NCBI GenBank assembly: GCA_965222065.1
Contig: OZ244933.1
Location: 1,488,001 to 1,552,000 of the forward strand
Direction of reading: 5' to 3'
DNA from: GM7GCV1 sp965222065
GTDB taxonomy: Bacteria; Pseudomonadota; Gammaproteobacteria; Pseudomonadales; GM7GCV1
Length of the DNA stretch: 64,000 bases
Shown here piece after piece: positions 1 to 9,028 of the stretch (position 1 is its first letter; each line of letters begins with the position of its first letter). The notes beneath the pieces were generated by a model. It had not been told where the DNA came from and made no database searches. It worked only from the letters and a program-made list of their open reading frames with translations. The translations under genes and the position numbers were made by a program.

Positions 1-341
1 TCAAAACTTTTTATCTCTCCTGAGACGAACCAGGAGGCGATCCTGGCCATTGTCTCCTGCCAGGTGAGATCGCCATATAGCGCAATCCTCTTGAATTGCT
101 GTCCGTGTTTTAATCCCAGCTTTAGATCATCCCAGGCCGCTCTTAATTCCCAGCCGTCAAAATCCCTCAGATCTACCAGCATTTTTACATTCGGGTCATC
201 CACAGCAGCAAGCGCGGAATCCAGGATGGGAGTAAAAACCTGATAATCCTCATGCGTTAGCTTGCCAACTACTTTAAGGCCGATAAATATCTCGGTGCCT
301 ACGCGTTCAACACCAATTGATATTCCATGACGCTTTTTCAT
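1..341 (-). CDS. SpoIIAA-like (STAS superfamily) protein, C-terminus beyond window
   Basis: The frame starts at an ATG (341-339) and is open to the window edge, giving at least 113 residues, so the 3' end is missing. The protein opens MKKRHGISIGVER and contains a VDLRDFDGWEL segment followed by a predicted helix (AAWDDLKLGL) and LYGDLTWQE. This is the pattern of the SpoIIAA-like family, a STAS-type fold of about 120-125 residues common in Gammaproteobacteria. Its biochemical role is unknown; stress-related or membrane-associated roles are only suggested for the family. It diverges from the gene at 468 across an FNR box, so oxygen-dependent expression is likely. The family call rests on recall of the pattern. 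Confidence 0.7.
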   Translation of the reverse strand, partial: MKKRHGISIGVERVGTEIFIGLKVVGKLTHEDYQVFTPILDSALAAVDDPNVKMLVDLRDFDGWELRAAWDDLKLGLKHGQQFKRIALYGDLTWQETMARIASWFVSGEIKSF

Positions 342-406
342 TCACCACTCCCGGGTTATGAGAAACAAAGTGCCAGTCATGTTATCAATGCGATTTGATT
401 TTCTAT

Positions 407-420
407 TTGACAGGGATCAA
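407..420. promoter_or_regulatory. FNR/ANR box between two divergent genes
   Basis: TTGACAGGGATCAA matches the FNR/ANR consensus TTGAT-N4-ATCAA at 9 of 10 positions. Read towards the minus-strand gene, a -10-like TAACAT (379-384) sits exactly where a class II site centred at -41.5 would place it. Towards the plus-strand gene a weaker TATCCA lies at 444-449. The fnr gene itself is 0.9 kb away. Confidence 0.65.
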
Positions 421-467
421 CTTTTGTCCATTATTAGTTGAAATATCCACTTTTTGAGGTCATTGCA

Positions 468-710
468 ATGAACATTGACACCCTGACATCTGTGCTGGGC
501 TGGATCACCCTGCTTAACATTGGTCTTTTACTTGTTTGGTGGCTCTTGCTCCTTTTTGCCAAAGAGTGGATTTTTAATATGCATCGGCACTGGTTCTCAT
601 TGACCAACTCACAGTTCAGCGAGATTCATTATCAGCTATATGGACAATACAAGCTGGCAACCCTTCTGCTATTTATTACCCCCTACCTTTCCCTAAAAAT
701 AGTGGCCTGA
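468..710 (+). CDS. Small two-helix membrane protein, DUF6868-like
   Basis: An 80-residue protein. The ATG at 468 is chosen over an upstream TTG at 438 because GAGG (456-459) lies eight bases before it. A first hydrophobic helix covers roughly residues 8-30 (LGWITLLNIGLLLVWW), a charged middle holds a histidine-rich stretch (MHRHW), and a second helix ends the protein (LATLLLFITPYLSLKIVA). The pattern MNIDTLT...GWxTLxNIGLL...YKLAxLLFxxxPYLxLxI recalls the DUF6868 family of small membrane proteins, whose function is unknown. It sits 48 bp after the FNR box, so induction at low oxygen is plausible. Confidence 0.65.
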   Translation: MNIDTLTSVLGWITLLNIGLLLVWWLLLLFAKEWIFNMHRHWFSLTNSQFSEIHYQLYGQYKLATLLLFITPYLSLKIVA

Positions 711-762
711 ACCAGCTAATTTTTTCTATCCGGTGTGGTCTAAGCGTGTGGAGGGTACCTAA

Positions 763-1254
763 ATGAAGCAAAAAAACGCTCTTTTTGCCCTGTTTATCAT
801 GTTTAGCTGCACATCACTGGATCTGACGGCCGAGGATGTTTTTCGATCCAATTATGGCGAATACTATTATCTGGAAAGTGGCCTGGTCATCAGTCAGCAT
901 GTTATCGAGCCGACGTTTAGCTCCTTTTCAGACTGGCATGGTGTGGCAGACCTCAACAAACGCAACAGTTACCGGCTGAGGGAAAAACAAACCCGGTATC
1001 TGGATGTCCAGTTTTTAAGCTGTGGCATTGACCCATTTAGCCCCCGGCCCAGTATCGACCATGCTCGTAATATGGTAAGAGACTGCCTGAGGGCTCATGT
1101 CTGGGAAAATGATGATATTCCGGATTGGGCAAAATATGTGGGCACAGCCCTCGCCCTGGGGGCAGCCTCAGAAAGCGGAGCACTGGACAACGAAATCAGT
1201 GTCAATATTGATCTGACAACGCTCAATCAATTATTCAACACACAAAACCAATAA
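763..1254 (+). CDS. Secreted protein of unknown function
   Basis: A 163-residue protein behind a strong ribosome site (GGAGGG at 750-755). Residues 1-23 look like a signal peptide (KQKNALFALFIMF core, then a probable cut before AEDVF). The mature part has two cysteines and several Tyr, Trp and Arg residues, with no motif I recognise. It is followed by fnr after 88 bp and preceded by the small membrane gene after 52 bp, all on the same strand, so it may share transcription with them. A periplasmic location is inferred from the signal peptide only. No function is assigned. Confidence 0.6.
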   Translation: MKQKNALFALFIMFSCTSLDLTAEDVFRSNYGEYYYLESGLVISQHVIEPTFSSFSDWHGVADLNKRNSYRLREKQTRYLDVQFLSCGIDPFSPRPSIDHARNMVRDCLRAHVWENDDIPDWAKYVGTALALGAASESGALDNEISVNIDLTTLNQLFNTQNQ

Positions 1255-1342
1255 AATCGCTTTTAGGTCGCTCCGGCGCCAGAACAACATTATCAAGAGC
1301 AAGGAAACTTCCTATAATGACCCAGCCATAGGGAGCCGAAAT

Positions 1343-2101
1343 ATGGAAAACAAATTCGCCTCGGATAAAATCGCTGACAACATGTCTTGCCATCATGGCA
1401 ATCGCGGATCGTGCAGTACCTGCCGGCTCGCCGAACTCTGCATCCCTATTGCATTAAAAATCGAAGACATCAACAAACTGGAAAGTATTGTTAATCGAGG
1501 TCGTCCCATCCAGAAAGGCGATCATATCTACCGGGAAGACGAGCCATTCAAATTTATTTATGCGGTTCGAATGGGCAGTGTTAAAACCTACCTGGTAACC
1601 AATGACGGGCGCGAACAGGTCACAGGTTTTTACATGGCAGGAGAGGTCTTCGGCATGGACGGCGTCGCCACCGGTTTTCATGAAACCTCGGCAATTGCCC
1701 TGGATACCTCAGCCATTTGCGCTATCCCGTTCGAACGACTGGAGGAGTTGGGCAGCCTGATTCCTTCCCTGCAGCGACATATGTTTAAACTTCTGGGCCA
1801 GGAAATCGCAGAAGACCAAAAACTCATTACATTGCTAAGCAAGAATTCCGCCGATGAGCGGATAGCCGCCCTGTTTCTGAGCCTGTCGCAACGATGCCGA
1901 ACCATAGGCCTTTCAGCAGACAACATTATTTTGCCCATGTCTCGAAGTGATATTGCCAACTACCTCGGACTGACGGTGGAAACCGTCAGTCGGGTACTTT
2001 CCAGAATGCAGAAAAATGGCGTGATCCAGATCGACAACAAGGAACTGCACATACTGGATATGGATGCCTTGCGCTCTATCACCAACTCCTCAGACTGCTA
2101 A
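1343..2101 (+). CDS. fnr: Fumarate/nitrate reduction regulator (Fnr/Anr), oxygen-sensing transcription factor
   Basis: A 252-residue Crp/Fnr-family regulator. The N-terminal cluster ligands are C24, C27 and C33 (C-x2-C-x5-C) and the fourth is C126. This is the E. coli FNR spacing (C20, C23, C29, C122) shifted by four, so a [4Fe-4S] oxygen sensor is expected. A cyclic-nucleotide-binding-like fold spans about residues 50-150, a dimer helix follows, and the helix-turn-helix (about 200-222) carries TVETVSR. Its E213, S216 and R217 correspond to the DNA-reading Glu, Ser and Arg of FNR. It should control the shift between aerobic and anaerobic metabolism, including the FNR box at 407-420. In Pseudomonas relatives this protein is called Anr. 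Confidence 0.95.
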   Translation: MENKFASDKIADNMSCHHGNRGSCSTCRLAELCIPIALKIEDINKLESIVNRGRPIQKGDHIYREDEPFKFIYAVRMGSVKTYLVTNDGREQVTGFYMAGEVFGMDGVATGFHETSAIALDTSAICAIPFERLEELGSLIPSLQRHMFKLLGQEIAEDQKLITLLSKNSADERIAALFLSLSQRCRTIGLSADNIILPMSRSDIANYLGLTVETVSRVLSRMQKNGVIQIDNKELHILDMDALRSITNSSDC

Positions 2102-2128
2102 TACAAACAGCCTAAAAGTAAGTGCTTA

Positions 2129-2971
2129 CTATCCGGCGAGTGTTCCACGTTGATAGTCCTGTATTGCCTGATTAATTTCTGCATGAGTATTCATCACAAA
2201 CGGCCCGTGCTGAACAATAGGCTCTCTTAACGGGATGCCGCCAAATACGAGCAACCGACTGCGTTGCTTTCCAGCATGAAAGGTGGCCATGCTTCCCTGG
2301 TCCTCCAGGACTACCAGTGAAGGCGAGGCAATATCATTTACCTGGCCATCGTAGACATAGAACAACAGCCTTATTCCATCCGGTACAGCCAACTCCAGTG
2401 TGGAGTCTGACGGCATATCTATATCCAGATATATGGGCCTAGTGCTTAGTCCCTGAATTGGTCCATCAAGTACCTGACCCTCAACTTCTACCTGTCCTGC
2501 AATGGATGTCACCTGAACACCTTCGGAGGTCGTGATTTTTGGGGTATCGGCATGACGGATGTCCCGATAGGCAGCCGGTTTCATTTTTTCTGCCGCTGGG
2601 AGATTCAGCCAGAGCTGAAATCCATGGAACAAACCATCTTGTTGCTCCGGCATTTCCGAATGCACAACCCCTCGACCCGCAGTCATCCATTGCAGGTCTC
2701 CAGGGCCGATCACACCCTCATTACCCATATGATCACGATGCCTTACCAAGCCATCTTTCATATAAGTGAGCGTTTCAAAACCGCGGTGCGGGTGAGGCGG
2801 AAAGCCACCAATGTAATCCTTGCTATCGTCCGAGCGAAGCTCATCAACCATCAGGAATGGATCCATGTCCTCGTTATACTGGCGTCCAGCCACACGAAAT
2901 ATTTTGACACCATCTCCATCCTGGGTCGGCATTGCCGGAATCCAGCGTTTAATCTTTCGAGCCTGTCTCAT
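2129..2971 (-). CDS. Pirin family protein
   Basis: A 280-residue bicupin of the pirin family. The ATG at 2971 is preferred over a GTG at 2986 because GGAGAG lies just before it. The N-terminal cupin has the metal motif PHPHRGFETLTY (two His) followed by DHMGNEG and a second cupin-type His (VVHSEMP), as in pirins with Fe-dependent quercetinase activity. The C-terminal cupin ends with FGGIPLREPIVQHGPFVMNT, another family hallmark. Some pirins are quercetinases and others act as redox-related regulators; which applies here cannot be told. It follows the azoreductase gene by 11 bp and is probably co-transcribed with it as a quinone/redox-stress pair. It converges on fnr. Confidence 0.92.
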   Translation of the reverse strand: MRQARKIKRWIPAMPTQDGDGVKIFRVAGRQYNEDMDPFLMVDELRSDDSKDYIGGFPPHPHRGFETLTYMKDGLVRHRDHMGNEGVIGPGDLQWMTAGRGVVHSEMPEQQDGLFHGFQLWLNLPAAEKMKPAAYRDIRHADTPKITTSEGVQVTSIAGQVEVEGQVLDGPIQGLSTRPIYLDIDMPSDSTLELAVPDGIRLLFYVYDGQVNDIASPSLVVLEDQGSMATFHAGKQRSRLLVFGGIPLREPIVQHGPFVMNTHAEINQAIQDYQRGTLAG

Positions 2972-2982
2972 ATTTACTCTCC

Positions 2983-3582
2983 TCACGCTGCCAACAGCTG
3001 ATTAATTTGCTCATGAGCACTTTGTATTAGCTTGTCGGAATCGTTTGCAGATCCGTCAGCATGCACCAGATAAGTCTGCTCAATACCAATAAAGTTCATA
3101 ATGTGCGTTAAGTAGCCACTGGCAAAATCAATATCACTACCTATGGGTGTCCCACCCGATGCGACAACCAAATAAGCCTTGTTGATATCAAGGAGTCCCA
3201 CCGGACCCTTCTCAGTATATTTAAACGTAATACCTGCACGACACACCTGATCAATCCAGGCTTTTAATCTTGCCGGAACACTAAAGTTATATATGGGTGT
3301 GGCAATCAGGATTTCATCCGCCCAAACCAATTCCTCGATCAATTCATCTGATCGTTCCAGCAACGTTTTTTGCGTTTCATCCAGTGCCTCTGAAGGAGTG
3401 AACATGGCTCCAATCAGATCGTTATCAATGAGTGGAAGATCTGTTTCTTCCAGATCACGAATCCGGACATCATAATCATCTTTTTCCTTGAGCCTGCTGA
3501 CAAAAAAGTCGCTGGCTTGGCGGGTAATTGAGCCCGTTTTGCGACCACTGGATTTAATGACCAATAATTTTTTTGCGCTCAT
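2983..3582 (-). CDS. azoR: FMN-dependent NADH:quinone oxidoreductase / azoreductase (AzoR family)
   Basis: A 199-residue flavodoxin-fold enzyme. The ATG at 3582 (MSAKKLLVI) is chosen because AAAGAGA precedes it and the longer form lacks a ribosome site. The phosphate loop is SSGRKTGSITRQ, slightly unlike the usual SPR-x-S-x-S form. The substrate segment has ATPIYNFSVPARLKAWIDQVCRAG, here with the key part PIYNFSVPA-LKAWID, and the FMN loop is ASGGTPIG. The family reduces quinones and azo dyes by two electrons using NADH. The gene precedes pirin by 11 bp and diverges from a LysR regulator across 108 bp, the usual layout for an inducible quinone-detoxification unit. Confidence 0.9.
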   Translation of the reverse strand: MSAKKLLVIKSSGRKTGSITRQASDFFVSRLKEKDDYDVRIRDLEETDLPLIDNDLIGAMFTPSEALDETQKTLLERSDELIEELVWADEILIATPIYNFSVPARLKAWIDQVCRAGITFKYTEKGPVGLLDINKAYLVVASGGTPIGSDIDFASGYLTHIMNFIGIEQTYLVHADGSANDSDKLIQSAHEQINQLLAA

Positions 3583-3624
3583 AATAAAAATCTCTTTCAA
3601 CCATTTGAAAATTAGTTGCATTGT

Positions 3625-3649
3625 ATTTATTGATTATCAGTCGATAAAT
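3625..3649. promoter_or_regulatory. Candidate LysR operator between azoR and its divergent regulator
   Basis: ATTTAT (3625-3630) is mirrored by ATAAAT (3644-3649), and inside them TTATC-AGTC-GATAA (3634-3647) is a perfect inverted repeat. The element lies in the AT-rich 108-bp gap between azoR and the lysR-type gene, where LysR regulators usually bind. Confidence 0.4.
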
Positions 3650-3690
3650 ATCTATATTTTGCTTAATATATTCAAAATATTTGATTATTT

Positions 3691-4611
3691 ATGAGCAATG
3701 CGAGCCTAAGCCTGGAAGCACTTGAAATCATCGACGCCATAGACCGACGAGGCAGCTTTGCAGCGGCGGCCGAAGAGCTTGGCAAAGTCCCCTCGGCGCT
3801 TTCCTATACGATCAGCAAACTGGAAGAAAAACTGGAAATCACCCTGTTTTCCCGACAGGGAAGAAAGTCGGTTATGACCCCGGCAGGGAAAACGTTACTG
3901 GTTGAAGGCCGAAAGCTGCTAGCCGCCAGTCAACAGCTGGAAATGGAAGCCCGACGCATTGCGACGGGCTGGGAAACCCGTATTCGTATTGCCATAGATG
4001 CCATTCAGGACTTCGCACTACCAATGCGCGCCATACGACAATTCACTGAAGAACATCCCTCCATGGAAATCAGCCTCAGCGAGGAAGTACTGGGAGGAAC
4101 CTGGGAGTCTCTAATATGCGACCGCGTCGATCTGGTTATTGGTGCATCTGCCCCGGTACCAAAGTCACAAGGCATCAGGACCGAACCATACAAACGCAAC
4201 CAGGCAGTCATTGCTGTTGCATCCACTCATCCACTGGCCCGGTTTTGGGGCAAAGTCTCACGCACCGAGCTAACCCGATACCGGCAAGTCATTATTCATG
4301 ACAGCTCTCTAATTGAAGTTCCACGATCATCCGTGCTGTTTAATAAAAACCGGCGCTTTTACGTGGGCAATATGGCCCAGAAAATCGAAGTACAGCGCCA
4401 GGGCATTGGCTTTGGTTTTCTTCCTTATGAGGCCATCAAGCCCTATCTGGCTTCCGGCGAGATGAAAATAATTGAAGTAGAGGGAACGTCGAGCACACTT
4501 GACTCACTTATTGCCTGGAAAACGACCAACCAGGGCAAGGGGCTCAAACGTTTGCGCGAGCTACTGCTGTCTCCTGAGCCCGCCAACCCTCAAGCGTCCT
4601 TTTCCTACTAA
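3691..4611 (+). CDS. LysR-family transcriptional regulator
   Basis: A 306-residue LysR-type regulator. The winged helix-turn-helix fills residues 5-65 (IDRRGSFAAAAEELGKVPSALSY, then LEEKLEITLFSRQGRK), and a periplasmic-binding-protein-like effector domain occupies about 90-300. No clear ribosome site precedes the ATG (the upstream bases are TTGATTATTT). It is divergent from azoR-pirin and is probably their regulator. The variant recognition helix (VPSALSYTI) resembles regulators of azoreductase-like genes. Its last 51 bp overlap tail-to-tail with the end of the RND pump gene on the other strand. Confidence 0.9.
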   Translation: MSNASLSLEALEIIDAIDRRGSFAAAAEELGKVPSALSYTISKLEEKLEITLFSRQGRKSVMTPAGKTLLVEGRKLLAASQQLEMEARRIATGWETRIRIAIDAIQDFALPMRAIRQFTEEHPSMEISLSEEVLGGTWESLICDRVDLVIGASAPVPKSQGIRTEPYKRNQAVIAVASTHPLARFWGKVSRTELTRYRQVIIHDSSLIEVPRSSVLFNKNRRFYVGNMAQKIEVQRQGIGFGFLPYEAIKPYLASGEMKIIEVEGTSSTLDSLIAWKTTNQGKGLKRLRELLLSPEPANPQASFSY

Positions 4612-7600
4612 ACCGGAAAGCTTCGCTTTTATAACCCCCGGCAGAACCAGCATGGTAGGGGTAAAAATCAGGGTCAGTATGGTTGAGAACGCCAAGCCAT
4701 TGACAATCGTAGCCGCCATGGCTGACCAGAAAGAAGCGACCGGACCACCTATTACGACACTACGGTTAATCAGGTCAACACTGGTCCCATTAGCCAAAGG
4801 CATCAGGCCAATCACGGTGGTCAGCGTTGTCAGCACCACGGGCCTGAACCGTCGCTTGGCGGATTCCAGCGCCAACTCATAAGTACTTTTATCAGGAAAG
4901 CTGTCGCGAAGCCGGTTGAATGTATCTATCAATACAATATTGTTATTTACCACAATACCTGCCAAAGCAACCAGACCCACGCCGGTCAACAAAATACTGA
5001 ATGGCTGCTGTGTCAGCATATTTCCCAACATAACGCCTGCGGTAGACATCACCACCGCCGAAATAATCAATCCTGCCTGATAGAAGCTATTAAATTGCGC
5101 AACCAGAATAATAAGCATCAGAAACATCGCCAGACTGAAGGCCGAAGATAAAAATTGTGCCGACTCATCGGTTTCCTCGCTGGCTCCCCGAAAGCGATAG
5201 TTAACCTGATCGTCGAGCCCTTCGCTAACCATCCAGTCATCGATTTCAGCAACCATGTCACTGGCAAGAACGCCTTCTACAGTATAGGCCGACACGCTCA
5301 CAACCTCCGCAGAATCAACACGCTCAATCACATCCACCCTTGGCTGCGCCTCCATGGTAACGAAGGAAGAAACCGGTACCGTCCCCTCGGGGGTCGCGAC
5401 ACGCAGACGACGCAATGCATCAAGGCTGCGAAAGTTTTCCGGGAAACGCAGGCGTATTTCGACTTCTTCATCGGCATCATCCGGCCTGTATTCACCCAAA
5501 TAAAGGCCATCGGTGACCATTTGGACAACCTGGCCAATCTGCATCACGCTGACGCCCTGCATGGCAGCGGCGGCCTTATCGACAATGAACTGCCATTCAA
5601 TCCCCGGCAGGGACAGGGTATCTTCGACATCAATAAGACCTGGCATACTATCGAGTCTGGCGCGCACCTGTCCGGCAACCCTGTGCAGTAACTCACGGTT
5701 TTCGGAAGAAAGTTCTATCTGGACATCCTTACCCACCGGCGGCCCGTTTTCGATTTTATTCACCTGGACAATAATCCCGGGAATATCATTTGTGTGTGCC
5801 CGCACCTTGTCCAATGCTTCCGTACTGGTTAGCTCGCGATCACGGGAATGCAGCAATTCCAGCAGGACACCTGCAATTTCGTCCCGCGGCCTGGCTCCAC
5901 CGGATGCAAAACCGTTGGTGCTTACATAGTAGGATTTCACCTCCGGGATCACTGCCAGCCTTTCCTCTACGGCTTTTACCATCTCTATTCTTTCGGCCAC
6001 GGTCAGATTACCCTGGGCACGAATCGACATGGTGGTAAAGGAATCCTCACTTTCGGCGGCACCGAAAACTGTACCCACACCGAACTTTCCGTAGGCCACA
6101 AAGATCGCCACCAGCATAACGACGATTGCGGAAGCTGTTCTGCCTGGCCTGCCCAGACAACCTTTAAGCATTTTCAGGTAGGCGTTACGAAGTCCCTGGA
6201 ACTCTACACCGGCTTCTTCCCCATTTTCCTGGTTGATTTTCTTGTTAGGTTTCGAAGTCAGCAGGCGCACACCAAGTATGGGAACGACCAGCAATGAAAA
6301 TACCAGGGACCAGATCAACACTGAAAACACAGTCACCGGCAGGATCGCCATAAAGTCGCCAACCACACCGGGCCAAAACATAAGCGGCAGGAAAGCCGCC
6401 AGGGTCGTAAGGGTAGACGCGATAATGGGAATCGCCATCCGGCGAGCCGCCCCCACATAGGCGTCAAAGGTACTGGCTCCTTCGGCCAGCTTGCGGCTGG
6501 CATATTCGGCAACCACCAGTGCACCATCGATCAGCATCCCCAATGACAATAACAGGCCAAAAATAACCATAAAGTTGAATGAATAGCCCATCAGGTAAAC
6601 CACGATGCCGGAACCCAACAGGGAAAACGGTATACCAAAGCCCACCAGCATTCCGGAGCGAAAGCCCAGCGACGCCACCACAATAACCATGACCAGCGCC
6701 ATGGCGGAAACCACGTTCCCAGACAGCTCTTCCACCGTCTCCTTGATACCGGTGGAGGTATCAAACACATACTCCACTTCAACATGCTGGGGAATCCTGT
6801 CGGCATTCTGCTCTACCAAATCCCTGACTTCCTGAACGGTATCTATGGTGTTGGCCTTGAGACGCTTGGTAATCTCAATAGCAATTGTCTGCTTGCCATT
6901 CACCCGACTAAAGCCGGTGGCATCCCTGAATGTTCGTCGCACATCCGCAATTTGTTCGAGTGTCACAACGCCATCCGACGTCGAGCGAACGGGCAGCTTT
7001 TTCAGGTCATCAATGGTTTCAACCAGACTGGGTATCTTGACCCCAAAATTGCCGCTACCCGCATCCAGGTCGCCAGCGGGTATCAACAAATTATTGGCGC
7101 GAACCAAATTGGCAATTTCCGTCGCCGTAATTCCGTAAAATTCCAGCTTGACCGGATCCATATAGATTTCGGCAACTTCTTCACGCGCCCCCTTGATCTC
7201 CGCCTGTAGAACATCTGGCAGGCCTCTGAGATCCTCCCTAAATGTGCGAGCCAGCTCAAAGAGTTCACGCTCATCGGCAACATCACTGAGAAATGACACT
7301 ACAACCACCAGATTGCCCTGTGCCGCGATCTCCCTGACGACCGGCTCATCCGTATTGTCCGGGAATTCCGCCTTGGCCCGATCAACCGCGGCGCGCGTAT
7401 TCAACACGGCGACATCGATATCCACATCGGTATCAAACTCGGTGATAACGTAGGCCACGCTTTCCCGGGTTGTGGAGCGTATCTCGACAATGCCATCCAC
7501 TGATCGCATCTCTTGCTCAATCGGTTTGGCCAGCAAGCGGGCCGCATCCTCTGGCGAAATACCCGGATGCACCACGGTTGTTACCACCACGGGAACAATA

Positions 7601-7719
7601 ACGTTGGGAAAGGTCTCAATCGTCATGAATGAGCGGGCCATGATGCCCGACAACAATATAAAGACAATTAGGGAATAACTGGCTTTGTGCTGACGAATAG
7701 CCAGATCGACCAGTTTCAT
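4561..7719 (-). CDS. RND-family efflux transporter, inner-membrane pump subunit
   Basis: A 1052-residue protein with AcrB-type architecture: an N-terminal helix, a large periplasmic loop, six helices, a second loop and six more helices. It exports hydrophobic compounds using the proton gradient, working with the adaptor encoded just upstream (one-base overlap). The relay site in helix 4 reads GMLIDGALVV, so only one of AcrB's paired Asp407-Asp408 is kept (the second is Gly). The AcrB Lys940 position in helix 10 is Asn (IVVNNNIVLID). This marks a subgroup distinct from AcrB/MexB. No outer-membrane channel gene or TetR repressor lies nearby. The substrate is unknown. Confidence 0.93.
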   Translation of the reverse strand: MKLVDLAIRQHKASYSLIVFILLSGIMARSFMTIETFPNVIVPVVVTTVVHPGISPEDAARLLAKPIEQEMRSVDGIVEIRSTTRESVAYVITEFDTDVDIDVAVLNTRAAVDRAKAEFPDNTDEPVVREIAAQGNLVVVVSFLSDVADERELFELARTFREDLRGLPDVLQAEIKGAREEVAEIYMDPVKLEFYGITATEIANLVRANNLLIPAGDLDAGSGNFGVKIPSLVETIDDLKKLPVRSTSDGVVTLEQIADVRRTFRDATGFSRVNGKQTIAIEITKRLKANTIDTVQEVRDLVEQNADRIPQHVEVEYVFDTSTGIKETVEELSGNVVSAMALVMVIVVASLGFRSGMLVGFGIPFSLLGSGIVVYLMGYSFNFMVIFGLLLSLGMLIDGALVVAEYASRKLAEGASTFDAYVGAARRMAIPIIASTLTTLAAFLPLMFWPGVVGDFMAILPVTVFSVLIWSLVFSLLVVPILGVRLLTSKPNKKINQENGEEAGVEFQGLRNAYLKMLKGCLGRPGRTASAIVVMLVAIFVAYGKFGVGTVFGAAESEDSFTTMSIRAQGNLTVAERIEMVKAVEERLAVIPEVKSYYVSTNGFASGGARPRDEIAGVLLELLHSRDRELTSTEALDKVRAHTNDIPGIIVQVNKIENGPPVGKDVQIELSSENRELLHRVAGQVRARLDSMPGLIDVEDTLSLPGIEWQFIVDKAAAAMQGVSVMQIGQVVQMVTDGLYLGEYRPDDADEEVEIRLRFPENFRSLDALRRLRVATPEGTVPVSSFVTMEAQPRVDVIERVDSAEVVSVSAYTVEGVLASDMVAEIDDWMVSEGLDDQVNYRFRGASEETDESAQFLSSAFSLAMFLMLIILVAQFNSFYQAGLIISAVVMSTAGVMLGNMLTQQPFSILLTGVGLVALAGIVVNNNIVLIDTFNRLRDSFPDKSTYELALESAKRRFRPVVLTTLTTVIGLMPLANGTSVDLINRSVVIGGPVASFWSAMAATIVNGLAFSTILTLIFTPTMLVLPGVIKAKLSGLVGKGRLRVGGLRRQQ

Positions 7720-8798
7720 CAGAGGCTTCCTGTTTCAGTCCCGGACCTGAGGCTTATTTCCACCTGCTGCCCGGCGCCGACGTACTCATGACCCGTAACG
7801 ATTAAGCGAACTCTTTCGGGCAAACCGGTGACCCACACCCTGCCTGGCTCGTCCGAAATAATCCTGATTTCGTAAATCTCAACCTGGTTATTCTGGTCGA
7901 CGGCTTTCAGGAACAGTCCACCCGCGGCATTTAATGACATTGCCGAAGCAGGTATGGCATGTGCCATCTGCTCTTTGCCATAAACCTTCACGGTTCCAGT
8001 CAGGTCTGACAAAAGCTCAGTCTCAGGATTCTCCAACACTGCCTCAACACGAAACGCCCTGCTGCTGCCCTCCGCTTTGGAAGACCGATAGAAAAAACGA
8101 CCCGAAATAACGCTGCCGTCGTCCTGCTGGAAATCAATCATGGTCTCCGGATCAAGCTGCTGTACTTCCTGCTCGCTTACCTGGAAAACCACCTTTAACG
8201 GATCCAGTTGCAACAGTTGGGCAAAGGCTTCCCCGCGCTGGATAAAATCGCCTTCTTCGGCATATCTCCGGTTAAACACCCCGGCAAACGGGGCGCGGAT
8301 GACCGAACGCTGGAGCTCCAGCTGGGCAGCCTCAAGCGAAGCGCGGGCCGACTCCAGTTCCGCTTCGGACCGGGCAACATCAGCACTGGACAACAAATTA
8401 TTTGCCCTGAGCTCCTGCGCTGCATCATATTCAATTTCACGCTGCTGAAGTAATGCCCGTGCCTGGCGCACGCGAAGTTCTCTTTCTTCGGGATTAATTT
8501 GCGCCAGCTCCTCACCCTGTGCCACATGAGTGCCCTCTTTTGCCGGTGTGGCAATAATGGCCCCGGATGTTTCAGCAGACACATCGACAGACCTGAAAGG
8601 CGCCGTATACGCGTTAAATTCCATAACCGGGCGATGTGGCACAGCCTGAATATCCTCAACCTCAACCAGTGCCGTGTCGAGCTGCTGGTTGGCGGCATCT
8701 TCCGCACTTTCTGTATTGCCTTTAAAGAGGACACCCGAAATCAACCAGGCCAATATAAGGACCAGCACGATGAGTGCATTGCGGACGTTTTTGCTCAC
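7719..8798 (-). CDS. RND efflux periplasmic adaptor (membrane fusion protein)
   Basis: A 359-residue adaptor starting at GTG with AGGGA six bases before it. Residues 8-25 form an uncleaved N-terminal membrane anchor (ALIVLVLILAWLISGVLF). There is no lipobox Cys, so it is anchored by the helix rather than a lipid. A lipoyl half (VSAETSGAIIATPAKEG), an alpha-hairpin of about residues 105-160 rich in Arg, Glu and Ala, the second lipoyl half (RSVIRAPFAGVFNRR) and a beta-barrel with GRVWVTGLP follow in the usual order. It joins the pump to an outer-membrane channel encoded elsewhere. It overlaps the pump gene by one base, which implies translational coupling. Confidence 0.93.
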   Translation of the reverse strand: MSKNVRNALIVLVLILAWLISGVLFKGNTESAEDAANQQLDTALVEVEDIQAVPHRPVMEFNAYTAPFRSVDVSAETSGAIIATPAKEGTHVAQGEELAQINPEERELRVRQARALLQQREIEYDAAQELRANNLLSSADVARSEAELESARASLEAAQLELQRSVIRAPFAGVFNRRYAEEGDFIQRGEAFAQLLQLDPLKVVFQVSEQEVQQLDPETMIDFQQDDGSVISGRFFYRSSKAEGSSRAFRVEAVLENPETELLSDLTGTVKVYGKEQMAHAIPASAMSLNAAGGLFLKAVDQNNQVEIYEIRIISDEPGRVWVTGLPERVRLIVTGHEYVGAGQQVEISLRSGTETGSL

Positions 8799-9028
8799 TT
8801 GAATCCCTTTTGCGAAAGAAGCGACACCTGGTTAGCTGGAAATGGCCACCACGACGTTTATGTCAAGGCCGCAGGCATGTTAACGCAAAGGGCGAAAGCG
8901 TTGTACACGAAACAAAGGAATTTATTATACAAACAGGGCGGTTTATTTAATGGAACAGGCAGAAGCCTGAAGCAGCTCAAACTTCCCTACTCAAACCACC
9001 CGAAGGTCACAAGAGCAGGGAAGGGTCG
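8799..9028 (-). promoter_or_regulatory. Intergenic region upstream of the RND operon, with a possible -10 box
   Basis: This 230-bp gap between the end of oadB and the adaptor gene holds no convincing gene. On the minus strand a perfect TATAAT lies at 8929-8924, about 125 bp before the adaptor start, but no good -35 partner is seen. A short hairpin (CAGGC-AGAA-GCCTG) lies around 8959-8972 without a T tract. Confidence 0.3.
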
